A stretch of DNA of 64,000 nucleotides from Rhodopirellula bahusiensis (lineage in GTDB: Bacteria > Planctomycetota > Planctomycetia > Pirellulales > Pirellulaceae), in assembly GCF_002727185.1 (NCBI RefSeq), contig NZ_NIZW01000001.1:558001-622000 (forward strand), given 5' to 3'. The position numbers and the translations under genes are program-made. The stretch's first letter is position 1. Each line of letters opens with the position of its first letter. This document shows positions 38,861 through 48,962 of the stretch, in pieces. The notes under the pieces are model-generated. The model saw nothing but the letters and a program-made list of their open reading frames with translations, was not told where the DNA came from and made no database searches.

Positions 38861-41800
38861 ATGAAATCCGGCGGCAGCCTCCTTTTCGTCTTTGTGCTTC
38901 TTTGGCTGCCTGGTTGCCAACCAAGCGATCAAACCAACGCTTCGCAAACCAATTCGGGCCGCGAAACGGGTGATACGACGGCTGCATCCAATGGACTTTC
39001 GGGCGACACCTCCACGGGAAAGAACCCAGGCAGCTCACAGCAGATTCGGCAGCAAATCTCCGCCGCCGTCGCCGCCCGCGACCCTCAGTTGCTGAGATCC
39101 GTTTCGCGACGGGCGATGCTCGCCTCCGGCGATGACTCAGGCGTCTACGAGACACTCGGCAACGCGTGGAACACACTGGGCGAAACCGACGATGCAATCA
39201 AGATGTTCGATGCGGCAATCGAATTGGCAGATGTTCCGTCGGCAGATCTGTTCGAAAAGACCGGCCACGCCTACATGTCGGTAGGAAGAACCTTCGATAC
39301 GATCGAATTGATGAAACGCTGTGTCGAGCTGCATCCGAAAGACTCCGAGCGCAGGGTCTCTTTGCTCGGGTTGATGATGAGCCAAGGCCTCGATCGCGAA
39401 GCGGTGGTGCACCTGCGCTACCTGATCCAAAGGGGACAAGCCGGGGTTTCCGAACTTGTGATTGCGAGTGACTTGTCACGTCCGCAGGCCGACAACGAAA
39501 TGTGTCGCCAAGCATTGAAATTGAACCCGTCGGATCTGCGACCTCAATATGCGATGACGCGATTCGATGCGTACCATCATCGATGGGACGTGGTGCACGA
39601 ACAATTGCAACCTGTGGTCTCGGCGCATCCAAAATTCGTCCCGGCATGGGCATTCCTGACCCGTGCAGCGGTTGAACTGAATGACCTGGACACTTTGCAG
39701 CAAATTGCTGCTCAGGAATTCCCAAAAGGCTACGAGGAACATCCGCAGGTTTGGTTGGCGAGAGGTGTTTGGGCCGATCGAATCGGTGACGTCTCGCTCG
39801 CCGCCGCTGCATACTCGGAAGCCGTTCGGCTCGCGCCAAACCACCATGAAGCACTGACCAAGCTGACCGCCGCGTTGGCGAGATCAGGCGATCTCGAGAT
39901 TAGCCAAACGGTGGCGGAACGCGCGGGACAGGTCAACGAACTAAGAGAAGCCGTCGATGGTTTTCTAAGCTGGCGGCGAAACTCGCAACGTCTCGCGGTT
40001 GTGATTGCTGAAAAACTGCAGCAACTTGGCCGTCAATGGGAAGCTGTCGTCTGGCTGCGAACTGCTTTCTCATTGCCGCAAGACCCGGTCGAGAACATCA
40101 AGCCAGCGTACATGGCAGCCAGGAGCAATTTGACCGGCCAAACACCTTGGCAGACATTCGACTCACAGTGGAAATTTGACAAATCAGCAACAAGCCAAAA
40201 GTTTGCAAAGATCAAAGAGCAGGGTTGGTTCAACCAAACATCCACAACCGATCCTTCGACAAAAGCATCCTCAGGAGGATCGCCACGGAAATCTCCGACT
40301 CGAAGCATCAGCGACCGCAAGTATCGAATGATCGATGAAGCCGCTGCGAGAGGACTATCACACACGGTTGGAATGAAACGCCCATCAGCAAAAGATGGGC
40401 TGTGGCTGTGGCAATCAGGACTGGGTGGCGCCGGGGTGCTGGATCTCGACTTGGATGGCTGGCCCGATCTTCACTTAACAGCATCCGGCGGCGGACAGCC
40501 AGGAAAACGTGAAAGCCAACCCAATACGACCGCTCGAAACTTGGCTGGGAATTTTGTCGACGTCTCGAGAGAAAGCGGCCTGGCAGACACGGGATTCACT
40601 CAGGGTGTCAGCATCGGCGACTTCGATGCGGATGGATTCCCCGATTGTGTGATCGCGAACATCGGCATCAACACACTGTACAGAAACAACGGCGATGGCA
40701 CGTTCACCGATGTCACTCGGTGGATGTTTGACGATCCAGATGCAGCAATGACATCGGACGGAAACGCACGAACCGAAGTCGGAACGGACTCTCGCAATAC
40801 ATGGACATCATCCGCCGCGATGGCAGACATTGACCAAGACGGATTGACGGACCTGATCGAGGTCAACTATTGCGGCGGTCGTGCGCCGTATCAACAACGA
40901 TGCCTGGATGGAAAGATCGACGCGTATCGATCCTGTCAGCCGAATTCACTGCCGACAGAGCGGGACCGGGTTTATCGCAACCGGGGCCTTCTCGCACCGA
41001 CGCCTCTGTTTGAGGACCAAACTGATTCCTGGTTCTCCGACAGCGACCCGGGTCGAGGATTGGGGATTCTCGTCGGACAGATTGATGGAACCGAAGGGTT
41101 GGATCTCTACGTTTCAAACGACATGACGGCCAATCATTTCTGGCGTTTCGACTCCGTCACCAAGACATTGAATGAACAAGCCACCATTCGCGGCGTTGCG
41201 TTCAACCATCAGTCCGCCGCCGAAGCCTCCATGGGAATCGCGGCAACGGACGCGGATGGTGACCTGGATCTTGATCTGCTTGTTACCCACTTCACCGACG
41301 AATCCAACACCTTCTACGAACAAATTCGAGACGGGCTCTTTCAGGACACGACGGATTCCGTGCAACTCGGTGACTCCAGCCAAGACATGCTCGGATTCGG
41401 AACTCAATTTGTCGACTTGGATGGTGATTCGATCGATGAATTGCTGGTCGCAAACGGTCACATCGATGACTTCTCTCACAAGGGCCTGCAGTATGAAATG
41501 CCGGCCCAGCTCTTCGCCCTGGACAAGGGCAACAAATGGCAATGGGTTCGCGATTCGGCCACCGGACCATACTTCGAAGAGCCACGCATGGGACGAGCAA
41601 TGGCGACGCTGGATGCCAACCGAGACGGTCAAACTGACTTGGTCGTCACCGACTTGTTTCGCCCCACGGCGCTGCTAGTCAATCAAACGCCTCGCGTATC
41701 CGAGATCATGACCGTGCGAGTCGTCGGCGTCGAATCAGAACGAGATGCGGTCGGGACAACCGTTTTGGTGACCAGCAGCAACGGCACCCAAATGCGACAA

Positions 41801-41977
41801 CGAATGGCGGGATCGGGTTACCAATGCTCAAACGAACCGATCCTAACGTTCGCGATTCCAGAAAAGGATTCAGAGGTCTCCATTGAAGTTCAATGGCCGA
41901 GAGGTCTCACGCAGAACATCACCGTTGCGTTGCCTCAGCGAGAACTTTTGTTGGTTGAGCCGTCTGACGACAACTGA
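38861..41977 (+). CDS. CRTAC1-like lipoprotein: TPR region, FG-GAP/VCBS repeats, ASPIC/UnbV domain (copy 2)
   Basis: The ATG at 38861 gives a lipoprotein signal MKSGGSLLFVFVLLWLPG followed by Cys; a TTG at 38837 is also in frame. The 1038-residue product repeats the layout of 21463-24504: TPR-like N-terminal half, FG-GAP loops (DLDLDGWPDL, GDFDADGFPD, ADIDQDGLTDL, DADGDLDLD), conserved patches (EVNYCGG, YVSNDMTANHFW, EASMGIAATDADGD), and a C-terminal ASPIC/UnbV domain (RMAGSGYQCSNEP, VQWPRGLTQNITV). Probably a surface protein binding glycans or proteins. It lies just after the transposase remnant, without a DUF1559 neighbour. Confidence 0.9.
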   Translation: MKSGGSLLFVFVLLWLPGCQPSDQTNASQTNSGRETGDTTAASNGLSGDTSTGKNPGSSQQIRQQISAAVAARDPQLLRSVSRRAMLASGDDSGVYETLGNAWNTLGETDDAIKMFDAAIELADVPSADLFEKTGHAYMSVGRTFDTIELMKRCVELHPKDSERRVSLLGLMMSQGLDREAVVHLRYLIQRGQAGVSELVIASDLSRPQADNEMCRQALKLNPSDLRPQYAMTRFDAYHHRWDVVHEQLQPVVSAHPKFVPAWAFLTRAAVELNDLDTLQQIAAQEFPKGYEEHPQVWLARGVWADRIGDVSLAAAAYSEAVRLAPNHHEALTKLTAALARSGDLEISQTVAERAGQVNELREAVDGFLSWRRNSQRLAVVIAEKLQQLGRQWEAVVWLRTAFSLPQDPVENIKPAYMAARSNLTGQTPWQTFDSQWKFDKSATSQKFAKIKEQGWFNQTSTTDPSTKASSGGSPRKSPTRSISDRKYRMIDEAAARGLSHTVGMKRPSAKDGLWLWQSGLGGAGVLDLDLDGWPDLHLTASGGGQPGKRESQPNTTARNLAGNFVDVSRESGLADTGFTQGVSIGDFDADGFPDCVIANIGINTLYRNNGDGTFTDVTRWMFDDPDAAMTSDGNARTEVGTDSRNTWTSSAAMADIDQDGLTDLIEVNYCGGRAPYQQRCLDGKIDAYRSCQPNSLPTERDRVYRNRGLLAPTPLFEDQTDSWFSDSDPGRGLGILVGQIDGTEGLDLYVSNDMTANHFWRFDSVTKTLNEQATIRGVAFNHQSAAEASMGIAATDADGDLDLDLLVTHFTDESNTFYEQIRDGLFQDTTDSVQLGDSSQDMLGFGTQFVDLDGDSIDELLVANGHIDDFSHKGLQYEMPAQLFALDKGNKWQWVRDSATGPYFEEPRMGRAMATLDANRDGQTDLVVTDLFRPTALLVNQTPRVSEIMTVRVVGVESERDAVGTTVLVTSSNGTQMRQRMAGSGYQCSNEPILTFAIPEKDSEVSIEVQWPRGLTQNITVALPQRELLLVEPSDDN

Positions 41978-42028
41978 TTCGCAACTCACTTGCGTCGCAA
42001 CGGAAAATCCTTTCCAACGATTCTTCCA

Positions 42029-43822
42029 TCACTCCCATTGGTCCGCACTCAGCTCCATCCAACGCTCTTCGGCTTCGCCCAACTCGGATTCGATCTCTTT
42101 CATCTGATCGTGCAAACGAACCGCTTCGTCTGGATCGGTTTCAGTCAACAGTTGCTTGTTCAGATCCTTTTTCTCGTCGTCCAGTTTGGCGATTTTTCGC
42201 TCGAGATTCTTGACCTCTTTTTCGCGTTTCCGCTGGTCCTTCTGATCTTGTCGTGAATCACCGCTGCTCTTAGATGCTCCCGTCTTCGGAGCAACTCCTG
42301 CCGCCTTCGCGTTCGCGTTGCGAACCCGCTCGCCTTCGTCAATTTCTTTCTCGACGGCTTCGCAGTAGGTCTCATAGCTGCCGAAGTAGTTGCGAACCCG
42401 GCGGTCCCTGACTTCGATGACGTTGGTTGCCACTTCGGCCATGAAGTGACGATCGTGGCTGGTGAAGATCACAGTGCCTTTGTAGAGCTTCAAAGCATCC
42501 GCGAGAGCCTCAACGGTTTCCACGTCCAAGTGGTTACCGGGCTCATCAAGCACCAAGACATTCGCGGTACCGAGCAACAGACTCGCCATGCATACACGAG
42601 CACGCTCGCCACCGGAGAGGACTTTGATTTTCTTTTGAATGTGCTCATCGCGAAACAACAGTGCGCCCGCCATCGCCAACACGTCTTGGCGAGTTGTTTC
42701 GGGATCCGAAGCGTACTCCAGATGTTCCAGGATCGTTTGGCGCTCATCCAAGGTCGTGTAGACGTGCTGGGCGTAGGTCCCGATCTCGATTCCGTGGCCC
42801 CATTTCATCGAGCCTTCGATGGGGTCGAGCGAGTGGACCAGCGTCCGCAGCATCGTCGTTTTCCCTTGACCGTTGTCTCCCACGATCGCGGCGCGTTGGC
42901 CATGTTCGATTTCCAACGAGATGTCTTCGGCGACAACGTGTCCTGGGTAGCCGATCGCTAGCCCTTCGCATCGGACGGCCGTTCCTTGTCGAGGCTGAAC
43001 ACGCGGCGCGCGGATGTTGACCGTTGGTTCATCACCCACAATCTCCGTCGTCTGCAATCGCTCGAGTTGCTTCGCTTTGCTGCGAGCTTGACTGGCCGTG
43101 GAAGCATTGGCTCGGTTTTTGTCGATGAAACGCTGCAGCTGTTTTTGCTTGGCAACCACCGTCGCGTTGACGCGTTTTTCGTGCTCGCGTCGTTCCTCGC
43201 GATATTCGAGAAATTCCTGGATCTTCCCGGGAAACATTGTCAGTTGCCCGCGGGAAAGTTCGAGCGTCTGGCTGCAGGTCGCCTTCAAAAACGCCCGGTC
43301 GTGACTGACGATCAACGCGGCTTTGCCGAAGTCCCGCAAGAAGTGCTCCAGCAGAATCTGGGTACGCAAATCCAAGAAGTTCGTCGGTTCATCCAGCATC
43401 AGCAAATTAGGATCGTGCAGCAACAACGCCGCCAGTTTGACGCGAGTTTGCCAACCGCCCGAGAGAGCCTTCACGGGCCCCTCCAAATAATCCCCTTTCA
43501 GCTCGAATTGGCCAGCCACTTGGCCGCATCGCCAATCAGGTTCGCCGCTGTCTCGCATCAGAAAATCGAGTGCCGATTCACCCTCTTTAAAGGGATCGTG
43601 CTGACGCAGATAGCCAATCCGCAGGTTCGGATGGTGAATCACCTCGCCCTTTTCGACCTCTTCTTCGCCAAGCAAGATTCGCAGCAACGTTGATTTCCCG
43701 GCTCCGTTTCGTCCCACGAAGCCAACCTTGACGTCATCGACCAACGATGTGTTGGCCCCGTCGAGCAAGACTTGGTCGCCGAACCGTTTCTCGGCGTCTC
43801 GGAGCTGAATTAAAACGGCCAT
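42029..43822 (-). CDS. ABC-F family ATP-binding protein (Uup-like)
   Basis: The start at 43822 (MAVLIQLRDAEKRFGDQVLL) fits the family; the longer frame adds an unlike leader. The 597 residues hold two ABC ATPase domains without membrane segments: Walker A GRNGAGKST and GDNGQGKTT, signatures LSGGWQTRVKLA and LSGGERARVCMA, Walker B LLMLDEPTNFLD and VLVLDEPGNHLD. The linker between them and the C-terminal coiled coil (EKEVKNLERKIAKLDDEKKD) match Uup-type ABC-F proteins. These act on the ribosome or nucleic acids rather than in transport. It is divergent from sucA with about 270 bases between. Confidence 0.93.
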   Translation of the reverse strand: MAVLIQLRDAEKRFGDQVLLDGANTSLVDDVKVGFVGRNGAGKSTLLRILLGEEEVEKGEVIHHPNLRIGYLRQHDPFKEGESALDFLMRDSGEPDWRCGQVAGQFELKGDYLEGPVKALSGGWQTRVKLAALLLHDPNLLMLDEPTNFLDLRTQILLEHFLRDFGKAALIVSHDRAFLKATCSQTLELSRGQLTMFPGKIQEFLEYREERREHEKRVNATVVAKQKQLQRFIDKNRANASTASQARSKAKQLERLQTTEIVGDEPTVNIRAPRVQPRQGTAVRCEGLAIGYPGHVVAEDISLEIEHGQRAAIVGDNGQGKTTMLRTLVHSLDPIEGSMKWGHGIEIGTYAQHVYTTLDERQTILEHLEYASDPETTRQDVLAMAGALLFRDEHIQKKIKVLSGGERARVCMASLLLGTANVLVLDEPGNHLDVETVEALADALKLYKGTVIFTSHDRHFMAEVATNVIEVRDRRVRNYFGSYETYCEAVEKEIDEGERVRNANAKAAGVAPKTGASKSSGDSRQDQKDQRKREKEVKNLERKIAKLDDEKKDLNKQLLTETDPDEAVRLHDQMKEIESELGEAEERWMELSADQWE

Positions 43823-44095
43823 TCTGAGTAAATTTCTAAAACTGAAAGAGTTGCAAACGAAAGACAAGCGGTCGGAAAAAACGTTCCCAAATCCACCTCG
43901 TCGCGTCAAACGTACCGATAACCGAGGAAAAGTTCACCCGGTCGTCCTACCCACCCCGGGATCGGTTCCGTACAGTAGACTCAGGCGCGGCAACGGCACC
44001 CCGATTGGAAGCGTGCTTTTGACGCTTCTCCCACCTTCCACGTTTCCTTTCCTCCTTTGCGAGCCGCTTGGCGATGGCGGTTCGTTGCGGGACTC

Positions 44096-46966
44096 ATGAA
44101 TAGCTATTCGTTGGACTACATCGACGATCTGTACGTGCAATACGTGCGTGATCCGTCGAGCGTTTCGGAAACTTGGCGTCAATACTTTGAGCAGTTCCTG
44201 GTAGGGGCCGGCGCGCGTGTCACCGCTCCTCCTGCTGCCACCCAAACGAGTGCGCAGACTGGCTCCGTCTCCAATGGGACGACGTCGGGAGCACGCTCCG
44301 TGGTGGCTCCCGCATTTGCCTCGGGCCAACCCGGCAGCTCCGCGGACACTTCCGAGCGTCCAGGTTCCACCGGCGATCAAAACGTTGATCAGGCCCTCTG
44401 GTTGGCTCGAATTCAAGACCGCGTGGACCAACTCGTTCGCGAATACCGTGTCCGCGGTCACTTGGTTGCCACCCTGGACCCGCTGGGATTGTTCGAACAC
44501 ACCTGTCCCGAACTGTCGCCACGAAGCCACGGGCTGAGCAAGCAGGATCTCGCTCGTCCTTTTGATAGCAGCATTCTGGAAAACGTTTCGGGCAGCACGC
44601 TCGATGTCATCCTGAACAAGCTGCAGTCCACCTATTGCCGCAGCATCGGTGCGCAGTTCATGCACATCGACAATCGCAACATTCGTGATTGGCTGCAGCG
44701 TCGGATGGAAACAACAGAAAACCGCTTGGATCTGTCACACGAAGTTCAACGCCGGATCTACACCCGACTGGCTGACGCGACGATCTTCGAAGAATTTGTC
44801 CGTCGGAAATTTGTCGGTGCCAAAACATTCTCGCTCGAGGGTGCCGAAAGCCTGATCCCTTTGATTGACCTGGCGCTTGAAAAAGCCGGCCAGCATCAAG
44901 TCAAAGAAGTCGTCATGGCGATGGCACACCGCGGTCGCCTCAATGTGATGGCGAACATCCTGAAAAAACGGGCGATGAATATCTTCTGGTCGTTCGATGA
45001 CCCGACGCCCGAACTCAGTCGTGGCGGCGGCGACGTCCGCTATCACCTCGGATACAGCAGCGACTGGAAAACCGCGTCGGGTGACCGTCTGCACATTTCG
45101 CTGTGCTTCAACCCCAGCCACTTGGAATACGTCAACACGGTCGCTCTCGGCCGGACTCGTTGCAAGCAAGACAATCGCGGCGACGATGACCGACAGGATG
45201 TCATGACCGTCCTGATTCACGGCGACGCTGCTTTCGCCGGTGAAGGGGTCGTCCAAGAAACACTGAACCTCAGCGAACTGAAGGGCTACCGCACCGGCGG
45301 AACCCTGCACGTCGTCATCAACAACCAAGTCGGTTTCACCACCGAACCAGACGAAGGCCGCAGCACGACGTATGCGACCGACGTGGCCAAGATGCTGCAG
45401 ATCCCGATTTTCCACGTCAACGGCGAAGATCCCGAGGCGGTTGCTCAAGTCGTATCGCTGGCAATGGACTTCCGCAAGGAATTCCATCGCGACGTGGTCA
45501 TCGATTTGTACGCCTACCGCCGCTGGGGTCACAACGAAGGCGACGAACCTCGCTTCACACAGCCTCAGATGTACGCCGAAATCGACCGTCGTCCCGGCGT
45601 CCGGCAACAGTATCTCAATCGCCTGCTGAAGCTTGGGAAAATCACCGAAGCAGAAGCGGATGAAATCAGTCGCGATCGAACTGAAAAGCTTGAAAGCGAA
45701 TTCGAAGCCAGCAAGCACGAATCGTTCGTCCCTGACACGCAAACGTTGGCCGCGAATTGGCTGGAGTACTTCGGTGGCCCTGAACCGGCCGATGAAGTCG
45801 ACACGACGATGCCGGTCAAACGTCTGAGCGAGTTGATCGACTCGCTGACTCGTTTGCCCGAGGGTTTCTCGCCGCACAAAAAACTCAAACGGCCCATGCA
45901 GCAACGCCGAGAAATGGCGGGCGGCGAACGTCCGCTGGATTGGGCCACCGCGGAAGCCGCTGCGTTTGCATCGCTGCTGGATGCGGGACACCCGATCCGC
46001 TTGACCGGTCAAGATTGCGAGCGTGGAACATTCAGCCACCGCCACGCGGTCCTGCATGACATGCGAGACGGAGCCGAATATTGCCCGCTCAAGAATCTGC
46101 ACGACAACCAAGCTCGCTTGGAGCTTTTCAACAGTCCACTCAGCGAAGCTGGTGTGCTCGGCTTTGAATACGGTTACTCACTGGACTGCCCCAGCGGCTT
46201 GTGCATGTGGGAGGCCCAATTCGGTGACTTCTGGAACGCTGCTCAGGTGATCGTGGACCAGTTCATCGCCAGCGCCGAAGACAAATGGAATCGCTTGTCC
46301 GGTTTGGTCATGTTGCTGCCGCACGGCTTCGAAGGCCAAGGCCCCGAGCACTGCAGTGCTCGCGTCGAACGCTTCTTGGCCATGGCAGCTGAGGACAACA
46401 TCCAAATCTGCCAACCGACCACGCCGGCTCAATACTTCCATTTGCTCCGCCGGCAAGTCATCCGCAAATGGCGCAAGCCGTTGATCGTGCTGACGCCCAA
46501 GAGCCTGCTGCGTCACGCGGAAGTGACCAGCCCGCTGGACGTCGTCGCGGAAGGCAGCTTCCGCAAGATTTTGCCCGATCGCAAGGTGCCACTCGAAGGT
46601 GCCAAACGACTGGTGCTGTGCACTGGCAAAGTCTACTACGACCTGCTCCAAGAACGCACGGACAAGAACATCGAGGGAGTTCCGATCATGCGTCTGGAAC
46701 AACTCTACCCGTTGTCTCCCGATGAAATTTTTGCTGCGTTTGAAGGCCTCGCCGAAGGATCGGAGATTCGTTGGGTACAAGAAGAACCCGAGAACATGGG
46801 CGCGTGGCCGTACTTGAAACTCAAGATCGGCGATGAACTCAACAAGCGTTTCCGGTTCACCAAAGCCACGCGTGCGGAATCGGCCAGCCCCAGCACCGGG
46901 TCAATGGCGGCTCACAAATTGGAACAAATCGATCTGCTCAAAGCCGCCTTCGAAGGCATCAACTGA
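44096..46966 (+). CDS. sucA: 2-oxoglutarate dehydrogenase E1 component
   Basis: The ATG at 44096 (MNSYSLDYIDDLYVQYVRDP) starts the usual N-terminal E1o segment; the frame extends 13 codons further but with an unlike leader. The 956 residues contain a Pro/Ser/Thr linker and then the thiamine-diphosphate-dependent core: HRGRLNVMANILKKR, NPSHLEYVNTVALGRTR and GDAAFAGEGVVQETLNLSEL. The transketolase-like C-terminal domain is present (WEAQFGDFWNAAQVIVDQFI, LPHGFEGQGPEHCSARVERF). It decarboxylates 2-oxoglutarate in the TCA cycle as part of the E1-E2-E3 complex. No E2 (sucB) gene lies in the window. It is divergent from the ABC-F gene. Confidence 0.96.
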   Translation: MNSYSLDYIDDLYVQYVRDPSSVSETWRQYFEQFLVGAGARVTAPPAATQTSAQTGSVSNGTTSGARSVVAPAFASGQPGSSADTSERPGSTGDQNVDQALWLARIQDRVDQLVREYRVRGHLVATLDPLGLFEHTCPELSPRSHGLSKQDLARPFDSSILENVSGSTLDVILNKLQSTYCRSIGAQFMHIDNRNIRDWLQRRMETTENRLDLSHEVQRRIYTRLADATIFEEFVRRKFVGAKTFSLEGAESLIPLIDLALEKAGQHQVKEVVMAMAHRGRLNVMANILKKRAMNIFWSFDDPTPELSRGGGDVRYHLGYSSDWKTASGDRLHISLCFNPSHLEYVNTVALGRTRCKQDNRGDDDRQDVMTVLIHGDAAFAGEGVVQETLNLSELKGYRTGGTLHVVINNQVGFTTEPDEGRSTTYATDVAKMLQIPIFHVNGEDPEAVAQVVSLAMDFRKEFHRDVVIDLYAYRRWGHNEGDEPRFTQPQMYAEIDRRPGVRQQYLNRLLKLGKITEAEADEISRDRTEKLESEFEASKHESFVPDTQTLAANWLEYFGGPEPADEVDTTMPVKRLSELIDSLTRLPEGFSPHKKLKRPMQQRREMAGGERPLDWATAEAAAFASLLDAGHPIRLTGQDCERGTFSHRHAVLHDMRDGAEYCPLKNLHDNQARLELFNSPLSEAGVLGFEYGYSLDCPSGLCMWEAQFGDFWNAAQVIVDQFIASAEDKWNRLSGLVMLLPHGFEGQGPEHCSARVERFLAMAAEDNIQICQPTTPAQYFHLLRRQVIRKWRKPLIVLTPKSLLRHAEVTSPLDVVAEGSFRKILPDRKVPLEGAKRLVLCTGKVYYDLLQERTDKNIEGVPIMRLEQLYPLSPDEIFAAFEGLAEGSEIRWVQEEPENMGAWPYLKLKIGDELNKRFRFTKATRAESASPSTGSMAAHKLEQIDLLKAAFEGIN

Positions 46967-47019
46967 GCGTGCAATCGCTCAGTCGGCCGTTGCGGGAAGA
47001 CCAAAAAAAACGCTGACGT

Positions 47020-47853
47020 CTATCCCGACGGCGTCACGTTGGCTGGCTGTTTTGAAGGCCACTTACGTTGCCTGCCTTTGCTAAACCGCTTCAAGGCGAG
47101 CTGCATCAACGTGACCGTTACCAGGGACGCGCTGGGAGCAACGAACAGGATCTGAGAAGCAAACCGGCTCGAATGATGCTGGCCGACAAGCTGACGCCAA
47201 ACGTCATCTGCCAGCGTCCACCCCGCCTGCGACTGACTGTGCAAAAACGCACCGAGAAGAAAGACGCCAAACAATATACCCAGCCTCTTCGACCATGATT
47301 TCATCATCACGAGGTAGTTGGCGATTAACGCGGGGACGCCCGCAGGGGTCGTGTAACTCGCGATGGAAACAAGTTCACGATTGAGCCCCGAGACACGAAT
47401 CAATGTGATCAACGCCGCGACGATGGCGGTAAAAATCAACAGCCACCGGATCGAGACGCTGGGCTTGCGAGATTTCGATGGACGAATTCGCCAGGGAGGT
47501 GTGGCAGACCAACGAAAATTTGCAGCCTGAATGGCACAAACAACCATCGCTGGAATGACCATCCCAATCTCGAATCCCGACTGGAAACCAAAGATCACGA
47601 CACCCCAACAGATACAAACGCTCGCAACGCACCAATGAGGCCATCTAGCTCCAGGCGAGAGCAAAATGGCGGCCATTGTTGGCAACATCACAAACAGCGA
47701 AATGAACAGCCACCAATCGGCCGCGGACTCTCCATCGAAACCGGTTGTCGCTTCAAGCACAAGATACAGCAGTAACTGTGCCGTCATCACAACCAAAGGC
47801 ACGACCCACCAACTGCGACCAAGAGCAAACGCGTTGTTGGACTTGTTCAGCAC
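47020..47853 (-). CDS. Hypothetical multi-pass membrane protein
   Basis: GTG start at 47853; 277 residues. Hydrophobic stretches include WWVVPLVVMTAQLLLYLVL, WWLFISLFVMLPTMAAILL, CVASVCICWGVVIFGFQ, MVIPAMVVCAIQAANF, LLIFTAIVAALITLIRV and LGILFGVFLLGAFL, so about six membrane helices are likely. The C-terminal tail is basic. No family recognised. It ends close to and facing sucA. A weak hairpin and a run of eight A on the plus strand (47003-47010, T on its own strand) follow its stop and may terminate it. Confidence 0.65.
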   Translation of the reverse strand: MLNKSNNAFALGRSWWVVPLVVMTAQLLLYLVLEATTGFDGESAADWWLFISLFVMLPTMAAILLSPGARWPHWCVASVCICWGVVIFGFQSGFEIGMVIPAMVVCAIQAANFRWSATPPWRIRPSKSRKPSVSIRWLLIFTAIVAALITLIRVSGLNRELVSIASYTTPAGVPALIANYLVMMKSWSKRLGILFGVFLLGAFLHSQSQAGWTLADDVWRQLVGQHHSSRFASQILFVAPSASLVTVTLMQLALKRFSKGRQRKWPSKQPANVTPSG

Positions 47854-47906
47854 GACTCATTCACTCGCCAGATTGAGACATCAGATCAAGGGGTGAACAA
47901 CCAATG

Positions 47907-48944
47907 CTACCACGCCGAGTCGTACAGTTTTGCAACCAACTCGTCGGTCCATGCCGTGCCGTCGGACTGGGTGTACCCGTGGTGACCTCCCGTGGGCATG
48001 GTCAAGACGCGAGTTGATTCGTGCACTCGGTCGCGTAGCGCAACGAACGAATCCACTGGAACCAACGGGTCATCGGCTGCGGTGACGATTAACGCGGGAA
48101 CATCGATTCGCTCCACGACCGAATGAGCCGAAGACTCCGCGTAGTAGGTTCGCTCATCAGGAAATCCCGCCATCGGAGCGGTGATCCGGCGATCAAATTC
48201 GCGAAGTGTCTTTGGAGCCCGACCGTCCAATAGGCTGCCCAGTTCTTCTCTCATCTGCAACGTTGACTTAGCCCGCCGAAGCAACTGTGTGATGAAGTAG
48301 TGGTTGTAAAACCGTAGAGACCAGGACTCCATCCGGTCACTGCACGCTTGCAAATCAATCGGCGGTGCGATCGCAAGAATTGGACCGACTCGATCCCAAT
48401 GCGAAGGTCTGGCGTCCAACCCCGCACCGATTCGTCCCGCCGCACGCAGCAATTGGTTCCCGCCCAAGGACGTTCCCACCGCTCCGATCGGGGCAGCTTG
48501 ATCGCCGGTCAAACCGGCAATCCGCTCAATGGCGGCCAAGACATCTTCGCTTCGTCCCGCATGCGTGATGCCACGACAAAACGCGACTGATTCGCCACAC
48601 CCTCGCATGTCCAACCGGAACACGCGGATGCCGAGCGCCAGCAACCTTCGCTTGAATCGGACCATGTAATCCGCGGCGTGGCAGCCACAAATCCCGTGCA
48701 GCAGCAACACGCTTCCTCGGGGAGCACCCATCCATGATTCGGGAGTATCATCGTGCAGAATCAACGTGTCGTTATCAGACACTGGCAAACGATGCTTTTC
48801 TGATTTGACGCCGCTCGATAGCTTTTGCCATTCATTGACCGTCATGGTCGGCCGTGGCGCAAGCAACGTTTGCAGGTGCCCACCCCGGCGCCATCGATGT
48901 GGCACAAAGCTCGGCGGTTCGAACCGATGCACTGAAAACGTCAT
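47907..48944 (-). CDS. Alpha/beta hydrolase of the YheT type
   Basis: The start at 48944 (MTFSVHRFEPPSFVPHRWRR) is preferred; the longer frame runs through the opposite-strand thpR gene. The 345-residue product matches YheT/embryogenesis-associated hydrolases: FVPHRWRRGGHLQTLLAPRP, oxyanion region VLLLHGICGCHAADYM, nucleophile elbow GTSLGGNQLL with the serine, and the C-terminal acid and His in TAADDPLVPVDSF and PTGGHHGY. Such enzymes are esterase-like with few defined substrates. Its start lies only 18 bases from the thpR start on the other strand, so the promoters must overlap. Confidence 0.87.
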   Translation of the reverse strand: MTFSVHRFEPPSFVPHRWRRGGHLQTLLAPRPTMTVNEWQKLSSGVKSEKHRLPVSDNDTLILHDDTPESWMGAPRGSVLLLHGICGCHAADYMVRFKRRLLALGIRVFRLDMRGCGESVAFCRGITHAGRSEDVLAAIERIAGLTGDQAAPIGAVGTSLGGNQLLRAAGRIGAGLDARPSHWDRVGPILAIAPPIDLQACSDRMESWSLRFYNHYFITQLLRRAKSTLQMREELGSLLDGRAPKTLREFDRRITAPMAGFPDERTYYAESSAHSVVERIDVPALIVTAADDPLVPVDSFVALRDRVHESTRVLTMPTGGHHGYTQSDGTAWTDELVAKLYDSAW

Positions 48945-48962
48945 CTCGTTAAACTTTCGCTC

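Noticed and set aside
44735-46111. Long open frame on the minus strand of sucA
   Set aside because: It mirrors a conserved enzyme gene and has no family resemblance.
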